From Pseudomonadota bacterium (lineage in GTDB: Bacteria; Pseudomonadota; Gammaproteobacteria; Burkholderiales; Eutrophovitaceae), in the NCBI GenBank assembly GCA_002704665.1, contig PAHB01000074.1:1-26655 (forward strand): a stretch of 26,655 bases of DNA, written 5' to 3'. Positions 17,002 through 24,732 of the stretch are shown in pieces; the stretch's first letter is position 1; every line of letters begins with the position of its first letter. The translations under genes and the position numbers were made by a program. The notes beneath the pieces are model-generated. The model was not told where the DNA came from and ran no database searches. It saw only the letters and a program-made list of their open reading frames with translations.

Positions 17002-17346
17002 CTAAACCGGCATGTTTTTAACGTCTTCATAAGCCTTTAATAGCTTATTTCTGACTTGAAGTGTGGCCTCAAAGGCAAGAGAAGATTTTTGCATAGCTAA
17101 AATCACGTCAGTCAAAGGTATATCTTCTCCTCTCTCATATGCGTCTCGCATATCTGCCGAGGCCATTTGCGTTTCGTTTACAGATCTCACCGCCTTTTCG
17201 ATATACTGACCAAATCCTTCGCGCGCTCTAGCCTTGTCTAAGACGCCATCGATCGCGTCGGCTTTTACCAATTCAGAGCGGTTTTGAGATTCTCTTATCT
17301 GTTCAAGAAGAGAGGTCACTTGATTTTGATAAATTCCTTCGAGCAT
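17002..17346 (-). CDS. fliE: Flagellar rod-MS ring adaptor FliE
   Basis: 114 residues. FliE links the MS ring to the proximal rod and is the first exported rod protein. The C-terminal half carries the family pattern IPLTDVILAMQKSSLAFE followed by LQVRNKLLKAYEDVKNMPV. GGGG lies just before the ATG. It starts 10 bases after the activator gene, with no promoter visible between, so it is probably read from the promoter at 18798. Confidence 0.95.
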   Translation of the reverse strand: MLEGIYQNQVTSLLEQIRESQNRSELVKADAIDGVLDKARAREGFGQYIEKAVRSVNETQMASADMRDAYERGEDIPLTDVILAMQKSSLAFEATLQVRNKLLKAYEDVKNMPV

Positions 17347-17356
17347 AAGTTGTCCC

Positions 17357-18766
17357 CTAACCTACAGCTCTTTGAGGCAACACGCCTCGGTCCCGCATCT
17401 TAGCCAATTTGTATCGCAGAGTTCTGTCACTGATACCCAGTAATTTTGCAGCCTCCTGTTTAGTTCCAGCGCTTTTTATTATTTCTGCAATTATTCGGAA
17501 TTCATTCGCTTCAACTGTATCCTGCAGCCCGACACTTTTTTTATCTGTAGAGGTTCCGGTTTGTTCCGAGGGGATAAGGAGCTGAGCCTCATCAGCGAGG
17601 TCGAGTGGCTGAGGTATAGACGACACTTCATCAAAAATGAGATGCTCTGCGTCAATGGTGTTGTCCCTCGCCAGGACGATTGCCCTCTGCACTACGTTCT
17701 CTAGCTCCCGCACGTTGCCAGGCCAACCATATGCAATCAAACGCGATAGAGCCTTTGGTGCGAATTGCAGCCTCTGATTTTCTCGTGAATGCTTGACTAT
17801 AAAGTAATTTGCCAGGGGCAAAATATCGTCAGGTCTCGCTGTTAAACTTGGTACGTTTATACGGAAGGTGCTCAATCGAAAATAGAGGTCTTCCCTGAAT
17901 TCTCTGATACTAGATAGGTGCCTGAGATCTCTATTAGTAGCGGAAACTATCCTCACATCGATATTCTTTGTTCTAGATGCACCTACCGCGAGCACTTCAC
18001 GTTCTTGAACTACTCGCAGAAGCTTCGCCTGCAGAAGCGGCTGTAACTCTCCAACCTCATCTAAAAAAAGAGTACCACCGTCGGCTTGACGAAAAAATCC
18101 TTCCGTGTCCTTCGTGGCGCCGGTAAAAGACCCTTTAACATGACCGAAGAGGAGGCTCTCTGCGAGGGATTCCGGGAGAGCTGCGCAATTCACCGCGATG
18201 AATGGCCCATCTCGACGAGAGGAAAAATCATGAACTAATCGCGCTAATACTTCCTTACCTGAGCCGGTGGGACCCTGCAGCAATGCAGTTACATCGGACG
18301 CCCCCACTCGCTCGACCATGGCAAGTAAGTTCTGACTCAATTCGTCTACGAACACATAAGATTCGAATTTCAAGAGCCGCATTCGGGCGGAAGCAGCAAT
18401 TTGTTGCCAGCTAGAAATATCTGCATCCGAACGAATCACGTCATCTGCGCCACCTCTAATCCCGGCTATCGCTGACTCCAGATCTTCCCTTTCAACTCGT
18501 AGAATCAGATACGCTTTCGGCCCTATCGAATCTTTTAGCTTCTGAATTAGGGCTTCGGATAGCTGTTGTTTCTTAGATGTGTTAACACAGACCACGCTCG
18601 AAAATTTACTCGAACTTGCTTTCAATGGATTATCTGCCAGTTCTGCGAGATCCGCGAGTGATATAGGAATTGGTTTAAATCCACTTGCTCTCATTCCTGC
18701 AAGCGTTTTTTCATCAATGCTTGAAGAGGAATCCCAGTATAGTGGTATAGGTTGTTGTTCAATCAT
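17357..18766 (-). CDS. FleR/FlrC-like sigma-54 activator with degenerate receiver domain
   Basis: 469 residues. Residues 1-130 have the length of a response-regulator receiver, but the phospho-acceptor strand reads VVCVNTSKK and the C-terminal KP pair is replaced by RSDADIS, so phosphorylation looks impossible. The AAA+ domain (about 140-370) is complete: Walker A GPTGSGKE at 165-172, GSFTGA loop at 212-217, Walker B GTLFLDEVGEL, arginine finger region FREDLYFRLSTF and WPGNVRELENVVQ. A Fis-type HTH lies at about 425-462 (KQEAAKLLGISDRTLRYKL). Position just before fliE matches FleR in Pseudomonas and FlrC in Vibrio, but the partner kinase FleS/FlrB that normally sits upstream is absent. It should activate class III genes such as fliK, fliP and fliD. 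Confidence 0.88.
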   Translation of the reverse strand: MIEQQPIPLYWDSSSSIDEKTLAGMRASGFKPIPISLADLAELADNPLKASSSKFSSVVCVNTSKKQQLSEALIQKLKDSIGPKAYLILRVEREDLESAIAGIRGGADDVIRSDADISSWQQIAASARMRLLKFESYVFVDELSQNLLAMVERVGASDVTALLQGPTGSGKEVLARLVHDFSSRRDGPFIAVNCAALPESLAESLLFGHVKGSFTGATKDTEGFFRQADGGTLFLDEVGELQPLLQAKLLRVVQEREVLAVGASRTKNIDVRIVSATNRDLRHLSSIREFREDLYFRLSTFRINVPSLTARPDDILPLANYFIVKHSRENQRLQFAPKALSRLIAYGWPGNVRELENVVQRAIVLARDNTIDAEHLIFDEVSSIPQPLDLADEAQLLIPSEQTGTSTDKKSVGLQDTVEANEFRIIAEIIKSAGTKQEAAKLLGISDRTLRYKLAKMRDRGVLPQRAVG

Positions 18767-18797
18767 GAGTGTTTACTATTGTTGTGCCGTTCTTGTT

Positions 18798-18813
18798 AAG
18801 CAAATAAGGTGCC
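18798..18813 (-). promoter_or_regulatory. Sigma-54 promoter of the FleR-like activator and fliE-J unit
   Basis: The minus strand reads TGGCACCTTATTTGCT, matching TGGCAC-N5-TTGCW with 10 bases between GG and GC. The GC lies about 33 bases before the ATG at 18766. It is the expected target of the FleQ/FlrA-like activator encoded just upstream. Confidence 0.88.
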
Positions 18814-18988
18814 AAATTTTTTATCTATATTTTTCAATAAGTTAAATTTCATTTGCAAGAAATTTTGGCCTGGCTCCCATCGCATTCTGGCGCAATGTCT
18901 GTTTTTCGACACCAACGACAGATAACTTATCTGGGTTGTATCATCCCTAGGAAAAGATGCGACACATTAGAACATTGGTTTCTTTCGA

Positions 18989-20074
18989 TCAAAAACCGAG
19001 TTCGTACTTCTTTATTCTTTCTATTAACGTTGTGCGCTGAATTTTGAGTAGCTTGGCGCAGCGGCTAACGTTTCCGTCCGCCTCATCAAGCGCTTTTTTT
19101 ATGAGATTCTGCTCCAAAGAGCTCAAACTAGCCTTCAGCGAAGGCCTTTCATCGGGAGTCAAATCCAAACCCTGAGCTAACAGGATTAATTCTTCAGTTT
19201 CTGCGTCGACATTAGACGGTTCCAAACGATCGTCAGTAGACTTGGAAATAAGGTCATGTTGCTGTTCTGTGTCTTTTTGAGACCCATCATCTCCAACGGA
19301 ATTCACCATGCCAGACGGTAACATCGACGCGTCTATTCCATCTAAATCTAGGCGCTGACCTGCGTATAATACTGACAGACGCTGCACTGTGTTGGAGAGT
19401 TCACGGATATTTCCTGGCCAATCGAAACTTTTGAAAAGTTGCAAGAGCGAAGTGGACAGGGTTATTGGAACCTTCATAGGGGGTGCAAACATCGTCGCAA
19501 AGTGCCTCGCAAGGTCGGGAATTTCAGATGCCCTCTCTCGAAGCGATGGCAGGTGCACAGGAAGAATATTTAAACGAAAGTACAAATCCTCGCGAAATCT
19601 TTTTTCCTCCATCTCCACTTGCAGATCTCTGTGGGTCGCTGATATCACTCGTACATCAATATCAATCAATTGATTCGAGCCAATTGGAGTGATATTTCGT
19701 TCCTGGAGTACCCGCAGGAGTTTGACTTGCATATCTGTCGGCATATCGCCAATTTCGTCAAGAAATATGCTCCCTTTGTGTGCCTCTTGAAATTTCCCTT
19801 TATAGTCCGCCACGGCCCCAGTAAAGGAGCCCTTTTTATGACCAAATAATTGGCTTTCAAGAAGCTCTGCTGGAATTGCACCACAATTTATCGCGACGAA
19901 AGGCTGGTTCGCCCGGGGGGACTGGTCGTGAATTTCTCTTGCATATAGTTCTTTGCCGCAACCACTTTCGCCTGTAATCATTACAGACGCATTACTGGGG
20001 GCAAAAGAATTTATCAACGCCCTTATTTTTTGCGTCTCTGGACTATTACCTACAATGCTTTGATTTCCGTCCAC
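18989..20074 (-). CDS. FleQ/FlrA-like flagellar master activator lacking the N-terminal domain
   Basis: 361 residues; FleQ and FlrA are about 490. The protein begins directly at the AAA+ domain: NQSIVGNSPETQKIRALI, Walker A GESGCGKE at 35-42, NCGAIPAELLESQLFGHKKG, GSFTGA at 82-87, GSIFLDEIGDMP, VGSN-type IGSNQLIDIDVRVISATH, FREDLYFRLNILP and WPGNIRELSNTVQRL. The C-terminal Fis-type HTH reads RTTLIERIKKYELGF, close to the FleQ ending. The start is the GTG at 20074; in-frame upstream there is a stop TGA 12 codons before with no ATG, GTG or TTG suited to encode a missing domain. The FleQ N-terminal domain and the linker that helps bind c-di-GMP are absent. It is divergent from fliD and precedes the FleR-like gene, the same order as fleQ-fleS-fleR minus fleS. 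Confidence 0.87.
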   Translation of the reverse strand: MDGNQSIVGNSPETQKIRALINSFAPSNASVMITGESGCGKELYAREIHDQSPRANQPFVAINCGAIPAELLESQLFGHKKGSFTGAVADYKGKFQEAHKGSIFLDEIGDMPTDMQVKLLRVLQERNITPIGSNQLIDIDVRVISATHRDLQVEMEEKRFREDLYFRLNILPVHLPSLRERASEIPDLARHFATMFAPPMKVPITLSTSLLQLFKSFDWPGNIRELSNTVQRLSVLYAGQRLDLDGIDASMLPSGMVNSVGDDGSQKDTEQQHDLISKSTDDRLEPSNVDAETEELILLAQGLDLTPDERPSLKASLSSLEQNLIKKALDEADGNVSRCAKLLKIQRTTLIERIKKYELGF

Positions 20075-20420
20075 AACTTCTAAATGGTAACCTCTACTTG
20101 GATAACCTCATTGGACAAATTTGTTACGGAAAGCCCCGCCTAGGAGATACTGTACTATCAAGAATTCAACCAGCAAAGTATTGATTTTGGGACAGCGGCG
20201 AGAATTCCGAACTTTTTCTCGCAACAAATTTATTCGCCCATAAGTTAGGTATCTTTGGTTCAGCATCATGAACCGCGGTTATTGTAAATCGATTAGTGAT
20301 TTTGCTTCCGCAGACAATTGTTGTTTGAAGCTAGTCGAACTTTTAAAACCCCACCATCATTTTTACACTCCTGGCATCTATATTGCATTCTGATCCCGGA
20401 AGTTTAAAGCGAAAAATAGC
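20075..20420. other. Divergent intergenic region between the FleQ-like gene and fliD
   Basis: 346 bases without a gene. It holds the fliD sigma-54 promoter (20372-20387). A perfect 10-base palindrome AACCGCGGTT is at 20271-20280, with a second, AATCGATT, at 20287-20294; these could be operator sites but are short. No clear -10/-35 pair for the leftward activator gene was recognised, and a sigma-54-like match near 20196 on the minus strand is too weak to accept. Confidence 0.6.
20372..20387 (+). promoter_or_regulatory. Sigma-54 promoter of fliD
   Basis: TGGCATCTATATTGCA matches the sigma-54 consensus with 10 bases between GG and GC. The GC is about 34 bases before the fliD ATG at 20421. Confidence 0.87.
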
Positions 20421-21833
20421 ATGGCAATTGACTATATCGACGCACTAGGCGCGGGCGCGGGTTTTAATACGAAAGACCTCGTTACTGCTTTGGTAGAGGC
20501 AGAACGTGCAGGCAAAAAATCTATTATAGATAATCGGATATCTGATACCGAGGCAGAAATCGGTGGTTTCGCCACTCTCGTGTCAAAAGTATCTGAAATG
20601 AGGCTGGCAGCGATCGAGCTTAATGACGCTACCGACTTCAACAATTATTCAGTAAATAATAGCCAATCGACGGCTTTTACTTTTGAAGCAAGCACTTCGG
20701 CATCCTCAGCGACACACTCCATAAAAGTAACTAGCCCAGCAAAGGCGCAGACCTCAAGCACTCTGGATGCTAGCACATCCGGTCCTGTCGTAGGGTTCAC
20801 GAGCATGACTCAAACCATAAACGGTGGAAATGCCTTTGATATGACTTTCACCCTGGGGACCAATACGCAAACGACAAAAACAGTTTCTGTAAGCACGGCC
20901 ACGCCCACAGGCGTAGCGACAGCGATAAACGAGGCGGATATTGGGATCACGGCAGAGGTGGTTGCTCTCGACACAACAGGCACAAACTATACCCTCCAAC
21001 TTACGGGTGGAACCGGCATCGAGAACGCTTTCTCCATATCTGAATCTGTATCAGAACTTAACTTCACCATTCCCACTGGATTTGCTGCCGCTAATGCTGA
21101 CATCTCGGTGAACGGCATCACGTATGAGCGGGCTTCCAATACGATCGATGACATTATCGCAGGAGCAACCATCAGCATCGCAGGCGCAACGACTGGTGCT
21201 GCAACGGTTGGCGTAACTCGGGATACCGCTACTATCAAGGCTACTATCGAAGCTTTCGTCGCGACTTTTAACGATGTAAACGGACAACTTCGATCCTTAA
21301 CAAGTTCTGCAGACTCGGGCGCATTGAGAGGAAATTCAATAGTTCGTCAAATCAACCGAGACATCAGGGATATTGTTTTGGACGCCTCGTCTAGCCCCGG
21401 CAGCGAAATTGAACGTCTCTCCGACATGGGAATCTCGATAACTCAAACCGGCGAATTGGAAGTTAATCAGACCGAACTGGATAGTGCGCTAGCGAATAAT
21501 TTTGCGGACATTGTCACATTGTTTAGTGCAGATACTAACCAAGATTCTGAGATCGGGGTGGCAAATAGAGGTATAGCCGGTGACCTTTCCATGTTAGTCA
21601 AGGAACTTACCGCGACTACGGGATATTTGACGACTCAACCCACCCTTCTGTCGGAAAATATATTAGAGTATCAACAGGACTTGGCTGACTTGGAAGAACG
21701 TTTGGCTAAGGTCGAGGCACGCTATACTCAGCAATTCTTAACAATGCAAAGATTAATAGATGAAATGAATACGACTAAAGAAAGCCTCAAGAGCAGCTTT
21801 GAAAACCTGCCCTTCAACAATAGAGATGTTTAA
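20421..21833 (+). CDS. fliD: Filament cap protein FliD (hook-associated protein 2)
   Basis: 470 residues. FliD caps the growing filament and folds flagellin. Landmarks are the N-terminal GAGAGFNTKDLVTALVEAER with IDNRISDTEAEIGGFATL, the variable S/T/A-rich middle, a flagellin-hook IN-type segment (ISVNGITYERASNTIDDII, near residue 230), and a helical C-terminus: LRSLTSSADSGALRGNSIV, LSDMGISITQTGELEVNQ, and a final coiled coil ending LIDEMNTTKESLKSS. No strong ribosome site is visible (GGAAG lies about 20 bases upstream). It has its own sigma-54 promoter. The next gene overlaps its stop. Confidence 0.95.
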   Translation: MAIDYIDALGAGAGFNTKDLVTALVEAERAGKKSIIDNRISDTEAEIGGFATLVSKVSEMRLAAIELNDATDFNNYSVNNSQSTAFTFEASTSASSATHSIKVTSPAKAQTSSTLDASTSGPVVGFTSMTQTINGGNAFDMTFTLGTNTQTTKTVSVSTATPTGVATAINEADIGITAEVVALDTTGTNYTLQLTGGTGIENAFSISESVSELNFTIPTGFAAANADISVNGITYERASNTIDDIIAGATISIAGATTGAATVGVTRDTATIKATIEAFVATFNDVNGQLRSLTSSADSGALRGNSIVRQINRDIRDIVLDASSSPGSEIERLSDMGISITQTGELEVNQTELDSALANNFADIVTLFSADTNQDSEIGVANRGIAGDLSMLVKELTATTGYLTTQPTLLSENILEYQQDLADLEERLAKVEARYTQQFLTMQRLIDEMNTTKESLKSSFENLPFNNRDV

Positions 21834-22083
21834 AACTCATAACAATCGCCCTTGTTCTATTTGTCGCGTAATACGAAGATCTGTTCTGATTGTTTCAGTC
21901 CCAGTACTACTCTTGTTGCTTGTGAGTAAATTCAACGATCCCCTAGCGTGGTATATCTTGAATGCTGTTACATTAGAAAACGCGACAATCGCAACCCTGT
22001 TGGCAGTATTCATAGTTCTAATCATCAAGGCGATTCGCGAGCGAAAGGCAAATAAAACGAAAAAACTCGCCAACGATGCCTGA
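21826..22083 (+). CDS. Small two-helix membrane protein overlapping fliD
   Basis: 85 residues with the start at 21826, whose ATG overlaps the fliD stop (ATGTTTAA); an earlier in-frame ATG at 21799 would overlap fliD by 35 bases. Two hydrophobic segments are clear: RSVLIVSVPVLLLLLVSKF and ATIATLLAVFIVLIIKAI, and both termini are basic, suggesting a hairpin with both ends in the cytoplasm. A CSIC pair lies near the N-terminus. I recognise no family. In many flagellar clusters fliS or fliT stands here; this protein is unrelated to either, being a membrane protein. Overlap with fliD and the position just before the flagellin gene imply co-expression with filament assembly. Confidence 0.7.
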   Translation: MFKTHNNRPCSICRVIRRSVLIVSVPVLLLLLVSKFNDPLAWYILNAVTLENATIATLLAVFIVLIIKAIRERKANKTKKLANDA

Positions 22084-22110
22084 CGAAAATTTCCTGTAAT
22101 GAGCCTATTT

Positions 22111-22132
22111 CGGCAAAGCCTTGCCGGTTTTT
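22111..22132 (+). terminator. Likely intrinsic terminator after the fliD unit
   Basis: CGGCAA-AGCC-TTGCCG stem with a 4-base loop, followed by GTTTTT. It lies 28 bases after the stop of the small membrane protein and before the flagellin promoter region. A competing perfect 8-bp hairpin, CGGTTTTT-GCT-AAAAACCG, follows at 22125-22143 and shares two bases with the first. Confidence 0.6.
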
Positions 22133-22162
22133 GCTAAAAACCGCATCAAATTAAAGCTTTCC

Positions 22163-22189
22163 TAAAGTAATTCACCCATAGCCCGACTT
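22163..22189 (+). promoter_or_regulatory. Possible sigma-28 (FliA) promoter of the flagellin gene
   Basis: TAAAGTAA, then 11 bases, then CCCGACTT, against the consensus TAAAGTTT-N11-GCCGATAA. The spacing is exact; the -35 half is good and the -10 half only keeps CCGA. It would give a leader of about 75 bases. No sigma-54 match with correct spacing is present here, so FliA control is the best explanation. Confidence 0.5.
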
Positions 22190-22221
22190 ACGCTTTGTCA
22201 CCGGTAAAACGGTAACGCGGG

Positions 22222-22241
22222 GGTCGACGCAATCGCCGACC
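22222..22241 (+). other. Stem-loop in the flagellin mRNA leader
   Basis: GGTCGACG-CAAT-CGCCGACC forms a stem of seven pairs with one A/C mismatch and a CAAT loop. It lies 21 bases before the AAAGGAG ribosome site (22263-22269) of the flagellin gene. It could stabilise the transcript or bind a regulator; function is unproven. Confidence 0.45.
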
Positions 22242-22276
22242 TTAAATTAACTAGAAGTAATCAAAGGAGTCCAGAA

Positions 22277-24463
22277 ATGGCTATGGTTATCAATTCCAAC
22301 ATTGCTTCGCTCACAGCTCAAAGAGCTTTGGGTGAATCACAAAAGATGCAACAAACTGCCATGGAGAGACTCTCCACAGGTCAGAGAATCAACAGCGCTG
22401 CTGATGATGCTGCTGGAATGGCGATCGCAGAGGGCTTTACCTCACAAATTAAAGGCTTGGGCCAAGCAGTAAGAAACGCGAACGAAGCGCTATCCTTATC
22501 TGCAACCGCTGAATCTGGCCTTCAAGAAACGACGGACATTCTGCAACGGATAAGAGAGCTGGCCTTGCAGGCTTCGAATTCGACGCTAACGACGTCCGAC
22601 CGAACAGCTATTACTAACGAAGTCACTGCTTTGACCGCAGAGATAGATCGGATTGCGACCAGTACTCAGTACAACAATTCGAACATCTTAGATGGTTCGG
22701 CAAGCAATTTAGCGTTTCAAATCGGTGACCGCTCTAGCCAACACGTTTCTTTTTCTATTGACTCTGCAAAGTCTTCTGATTTGGGACTTGGTTCCGGATC
22801 TGCGTCTTCTAGCGGTTTAATAGTTGGGGGCAAAGTGCAGGGCCTCGCGACCCTTGAGTACGATGATGTATTAATTAACGGGGTTACTTTGGCTGCGGAT
22901 TCGACGTCGATGACTAGCTCTACTGTCGTCGGTGCTGACGGCGCTCAAATAGCAAGAACTTATAGCACAGCGACGGCTATAGGCACCGCGACGGCTATTA
23001 ACTCGAATTCCGATCAGCACGGGGTAGTAGCAACCGCTTCGACAAGTTTCTCTGGGGATTCTGGCACGGGCGTAACGACCGACTTGGTGCTTACCTTCGC
23101 CGGTTTTACGGCTCAAGGCTTTGAAGTGCGAGCAACGACAAGCATGGCTGATTTAGCACTGGCGTTGGATGGACTCGATGAGGACATATCGGTGTCGCTC
23201 AACGCCAGAGGCGGTCTTGATTATTTTGATGCTTTAGGGCGTACAGTTACATTTAGTGGTACATCCCATCTCGTGAATACTGGCTTTGCAGCGTCTGCCA
23301 ATACCGGTCACGTCTTTCTTTCGAGCGTCGACGGCTCATCCGACATCACTATCGGCGGAGACAGATCAGACATGTTCGATACCGTTGAGCCGGTTGCCAA
23401 CGCACAAACGACCGGAGTAGGTGAACGGATTTCGGCCGCGGCTGCACTAGGACTCAACTACGGTTCATATTCTTATTCCGGCGGCACCACTGTAGAGACG
23501 GGTCAGCTGGGACAGACTGTTTTAGCAAACACCGACACACTCACTATTAATGGGGTGAAGTTGGGCGCAACGACACCGAATCAGACTGCTACGAATATAT
23601 CTGCTTCCGACATCGCAGCAGTATTCAACGCGGTTTCCGATCAGAGCGGTGTTACCGCAGTCGCTAAAAACGAGGCCGTTTTCGCGATGAACATGTCAAC
23701 TGACACTAATACTGATGCGGCAAGCGCCGGAACCCTTGTGATCAACGGTATTACCACTGGTTTGACTTCAGAGCAGACGCTGGCGAGTTTAGTCGCTTCT
23801 CTCAACAATGATCATCAGACTGCTGACACCGGACTGGTATTCACATCGTCAGGAACTCAACTGACCATAACATCTGACAGTGGATCTACCATCAGGGTGA
23901 CTGACTCGGCCACCACAAATATGTTCGTCGGTGCTGTAGCCAAAGATGGAGATGAGTTGGATGCCGCAGGAGCAACGACAACACCGGCTGCTAGTGAGGT
24001 TTACAGGTTCAGAGGATTCCTTGAGCTTTCAAACACTAGTGGAGACGTGGTCTTAGGCACAACTGCAACCAACGACGACGCCTACACGACGGCGGAGACT
24101 CTCGCTGCTAACCTGGGCTTGGAGCTTAGCAAAAAGAGTGATGTGGTATCCGGTGGGTCTGGTCTTGACCTTTCAACCGCGACTGGCGCCAGCGCAGCGA
24201 TTGCATCGATCGATTCAGCTCTAGAAGCTGTTAATACGATCAGAGGCAACCTCGGGGCGATGTCGAATAGGCTGGAATATACGGTCTCCAACCTCACGAC
24301 GACAATTGAGAACCATTCTGCTTCTCGAAGCAGGATCGTGGATGCAGACTTTGCGACAGAGTCCGCGGCTCTCGCCAAGGCTCAGGTGCTAGCTCAGGCC
24401 AGCACCGCAATGCTCGCCCAAGCAAACGCAGCACCTCAGCTTGCGTTGCAACTACTGCAATAG
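22277..24463 (+). CDS. fliC: Large flagellin
   Basis: 728 residues; many flagellins are 280-500. Conserved D0/D1 ends are intact: N-terminus VINSNIASLTAQRALGESQ through AADDAAGMAIAEGF and LQETTDILQRIRELALQASN (to about residue 170), and C-terminus from about 640 (AIASIDSALEAVNTIRGNLG, IVDADFATESAALAKAQV, and the closing PQLALQLLQ). The 450-residue middle is Thr/Ser/Ala/Gly/Asp-rich, with no cysteine and few lysines, as in exposed D2/D3 domains. It holds three units resembling the flagellin-hook IN motif, at about residues 199-252, 423-463 and 488-540. AAAGGAG lies 7 bases before the ATG. A strong terminator follows. The glycosyltransferase and methyltransferase genes downstream suggest modification of the exposed domain. 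Confidence 0.96.
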   Translation: MAMVINSNIASLTAQRALGESQKMQQTAMERLSTGQRINSAADDAAGMAIAEGFTSQIKGLGQAVRNANEALSLSATAESGLQETTDILQRIRELALQASNSTLTTSDRTAITNEVTALTAEIDRIATSTQYNNSNILDGSASNLAFQIGDRSSQHVSFSIDSAKSSDLGLGSGSASSSGLIVGGKVQGLATLEYDDVLINGVTLAADSTSMTSSTVVGADGAQIARTYSTATAIGTATAINSNSDQHGVVATASTSFSGDSGTGVTTDLVLTFAGFTAQGFEVRATTSMADLALALDGLDEDISVSLNARGGLDYFDALGRTVTFSGTSHLVNTGFAASANTGHVFLSSVDGSSDITIGGDRSDMFDTVEPVANAQTTGVGERISAAAALGLNYGSYSYSGGTTVETGQLGQTVLANTDTLTINGVKLGATTPNQTATNISASDIAAVFNAVSDQSGVTAVAKNEAVFAMNMSTDTNTDAASAGTLVINGITTGLTSEQTLASLVASLNNDHQTADTGLVFTSSGTQLTITSDSGSTIRVTDSATTNMFVGAVAKDGDELDAAGATTTPAASEVYRFRGFLELSNTSGDVVLGTTATNDDAYTTAETLAANLGLELSKKSDVVSGGSGLDLSTATGASAAIASIDSALEAVNTIRGNLGAMSNRLEYTVSNLTTTIENHSASRSRIVDADFATESAALAKAQVLAQASTAMLAQANAAPQLALQLLQ

Positions 24464-24513
24464 TAGTAAACAGCCGGAGATAGGGCCGTAATCACCCTAT
24501 CTTCGGACTCAGG

Positions 24514-24545
24514 AAAAACCGCCGAATCATCGGCGGTTTTTTTTT
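24514..24545 (+). terminator. Rho-independent terminator of the flagellin gene
   Basis: ACCGCCGA-ATCA-TCGGCGGT stem of eight perfect pairs, extended by an A run before and nine T after, located 50 bases past the flagellin stop. Confidence 0.93.
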
Positions 24546-24677
24546 GTGAAAGTAGAGCAAATAAGAAGCGCTAAAACAAAGTAAACCGGAAATATATTAC
24601 CTAAGCTCGGAAAAACTTACCCGGCTGAAAAAATAAAAATCCCTGGGAACCCAAGCGCGGCGGGGCCCTGCAAGTAG

Positions 24678-24693
24678 TGGCACACTATTCGCA
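24678..24693 (+). promoter_or_regulatory. Sigma-54 promoter of the glycosyltransferase-methyltransferase-TPR unit
   Basis: TGGCACACTATTCGCA: TGGCAC is perfect, and GG and GC are 10 bases apart; the -12 half has TCGC in place of TTGC. The GC lies about 41 bases before the ATG at 24733. It follows the flagellin terminator, so these genes have their own flagellar-type start. Confidence 0.78.
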
Positions 24694-24732
24694 TAATCAA
24701 ACGTGAAATTTTGAATAACCAGGTTTTCCAGC

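Noticed and set aside
20195..20210. Possible sigma-54 promoter for the FleQ-like gene on the minus strand
   Set aside because: Spacing is right, but the sequence CGGAATTCTCGCCGCT keeps little beyond GG and GC.
22111..22126. Sigma-54-like CGGCAAAGCCTTGCC before the flagellin gene
   Set aside because: GG and GC are only 9 bases apart, the first base and CAC are off, and the same bases form the terminator hairpin.
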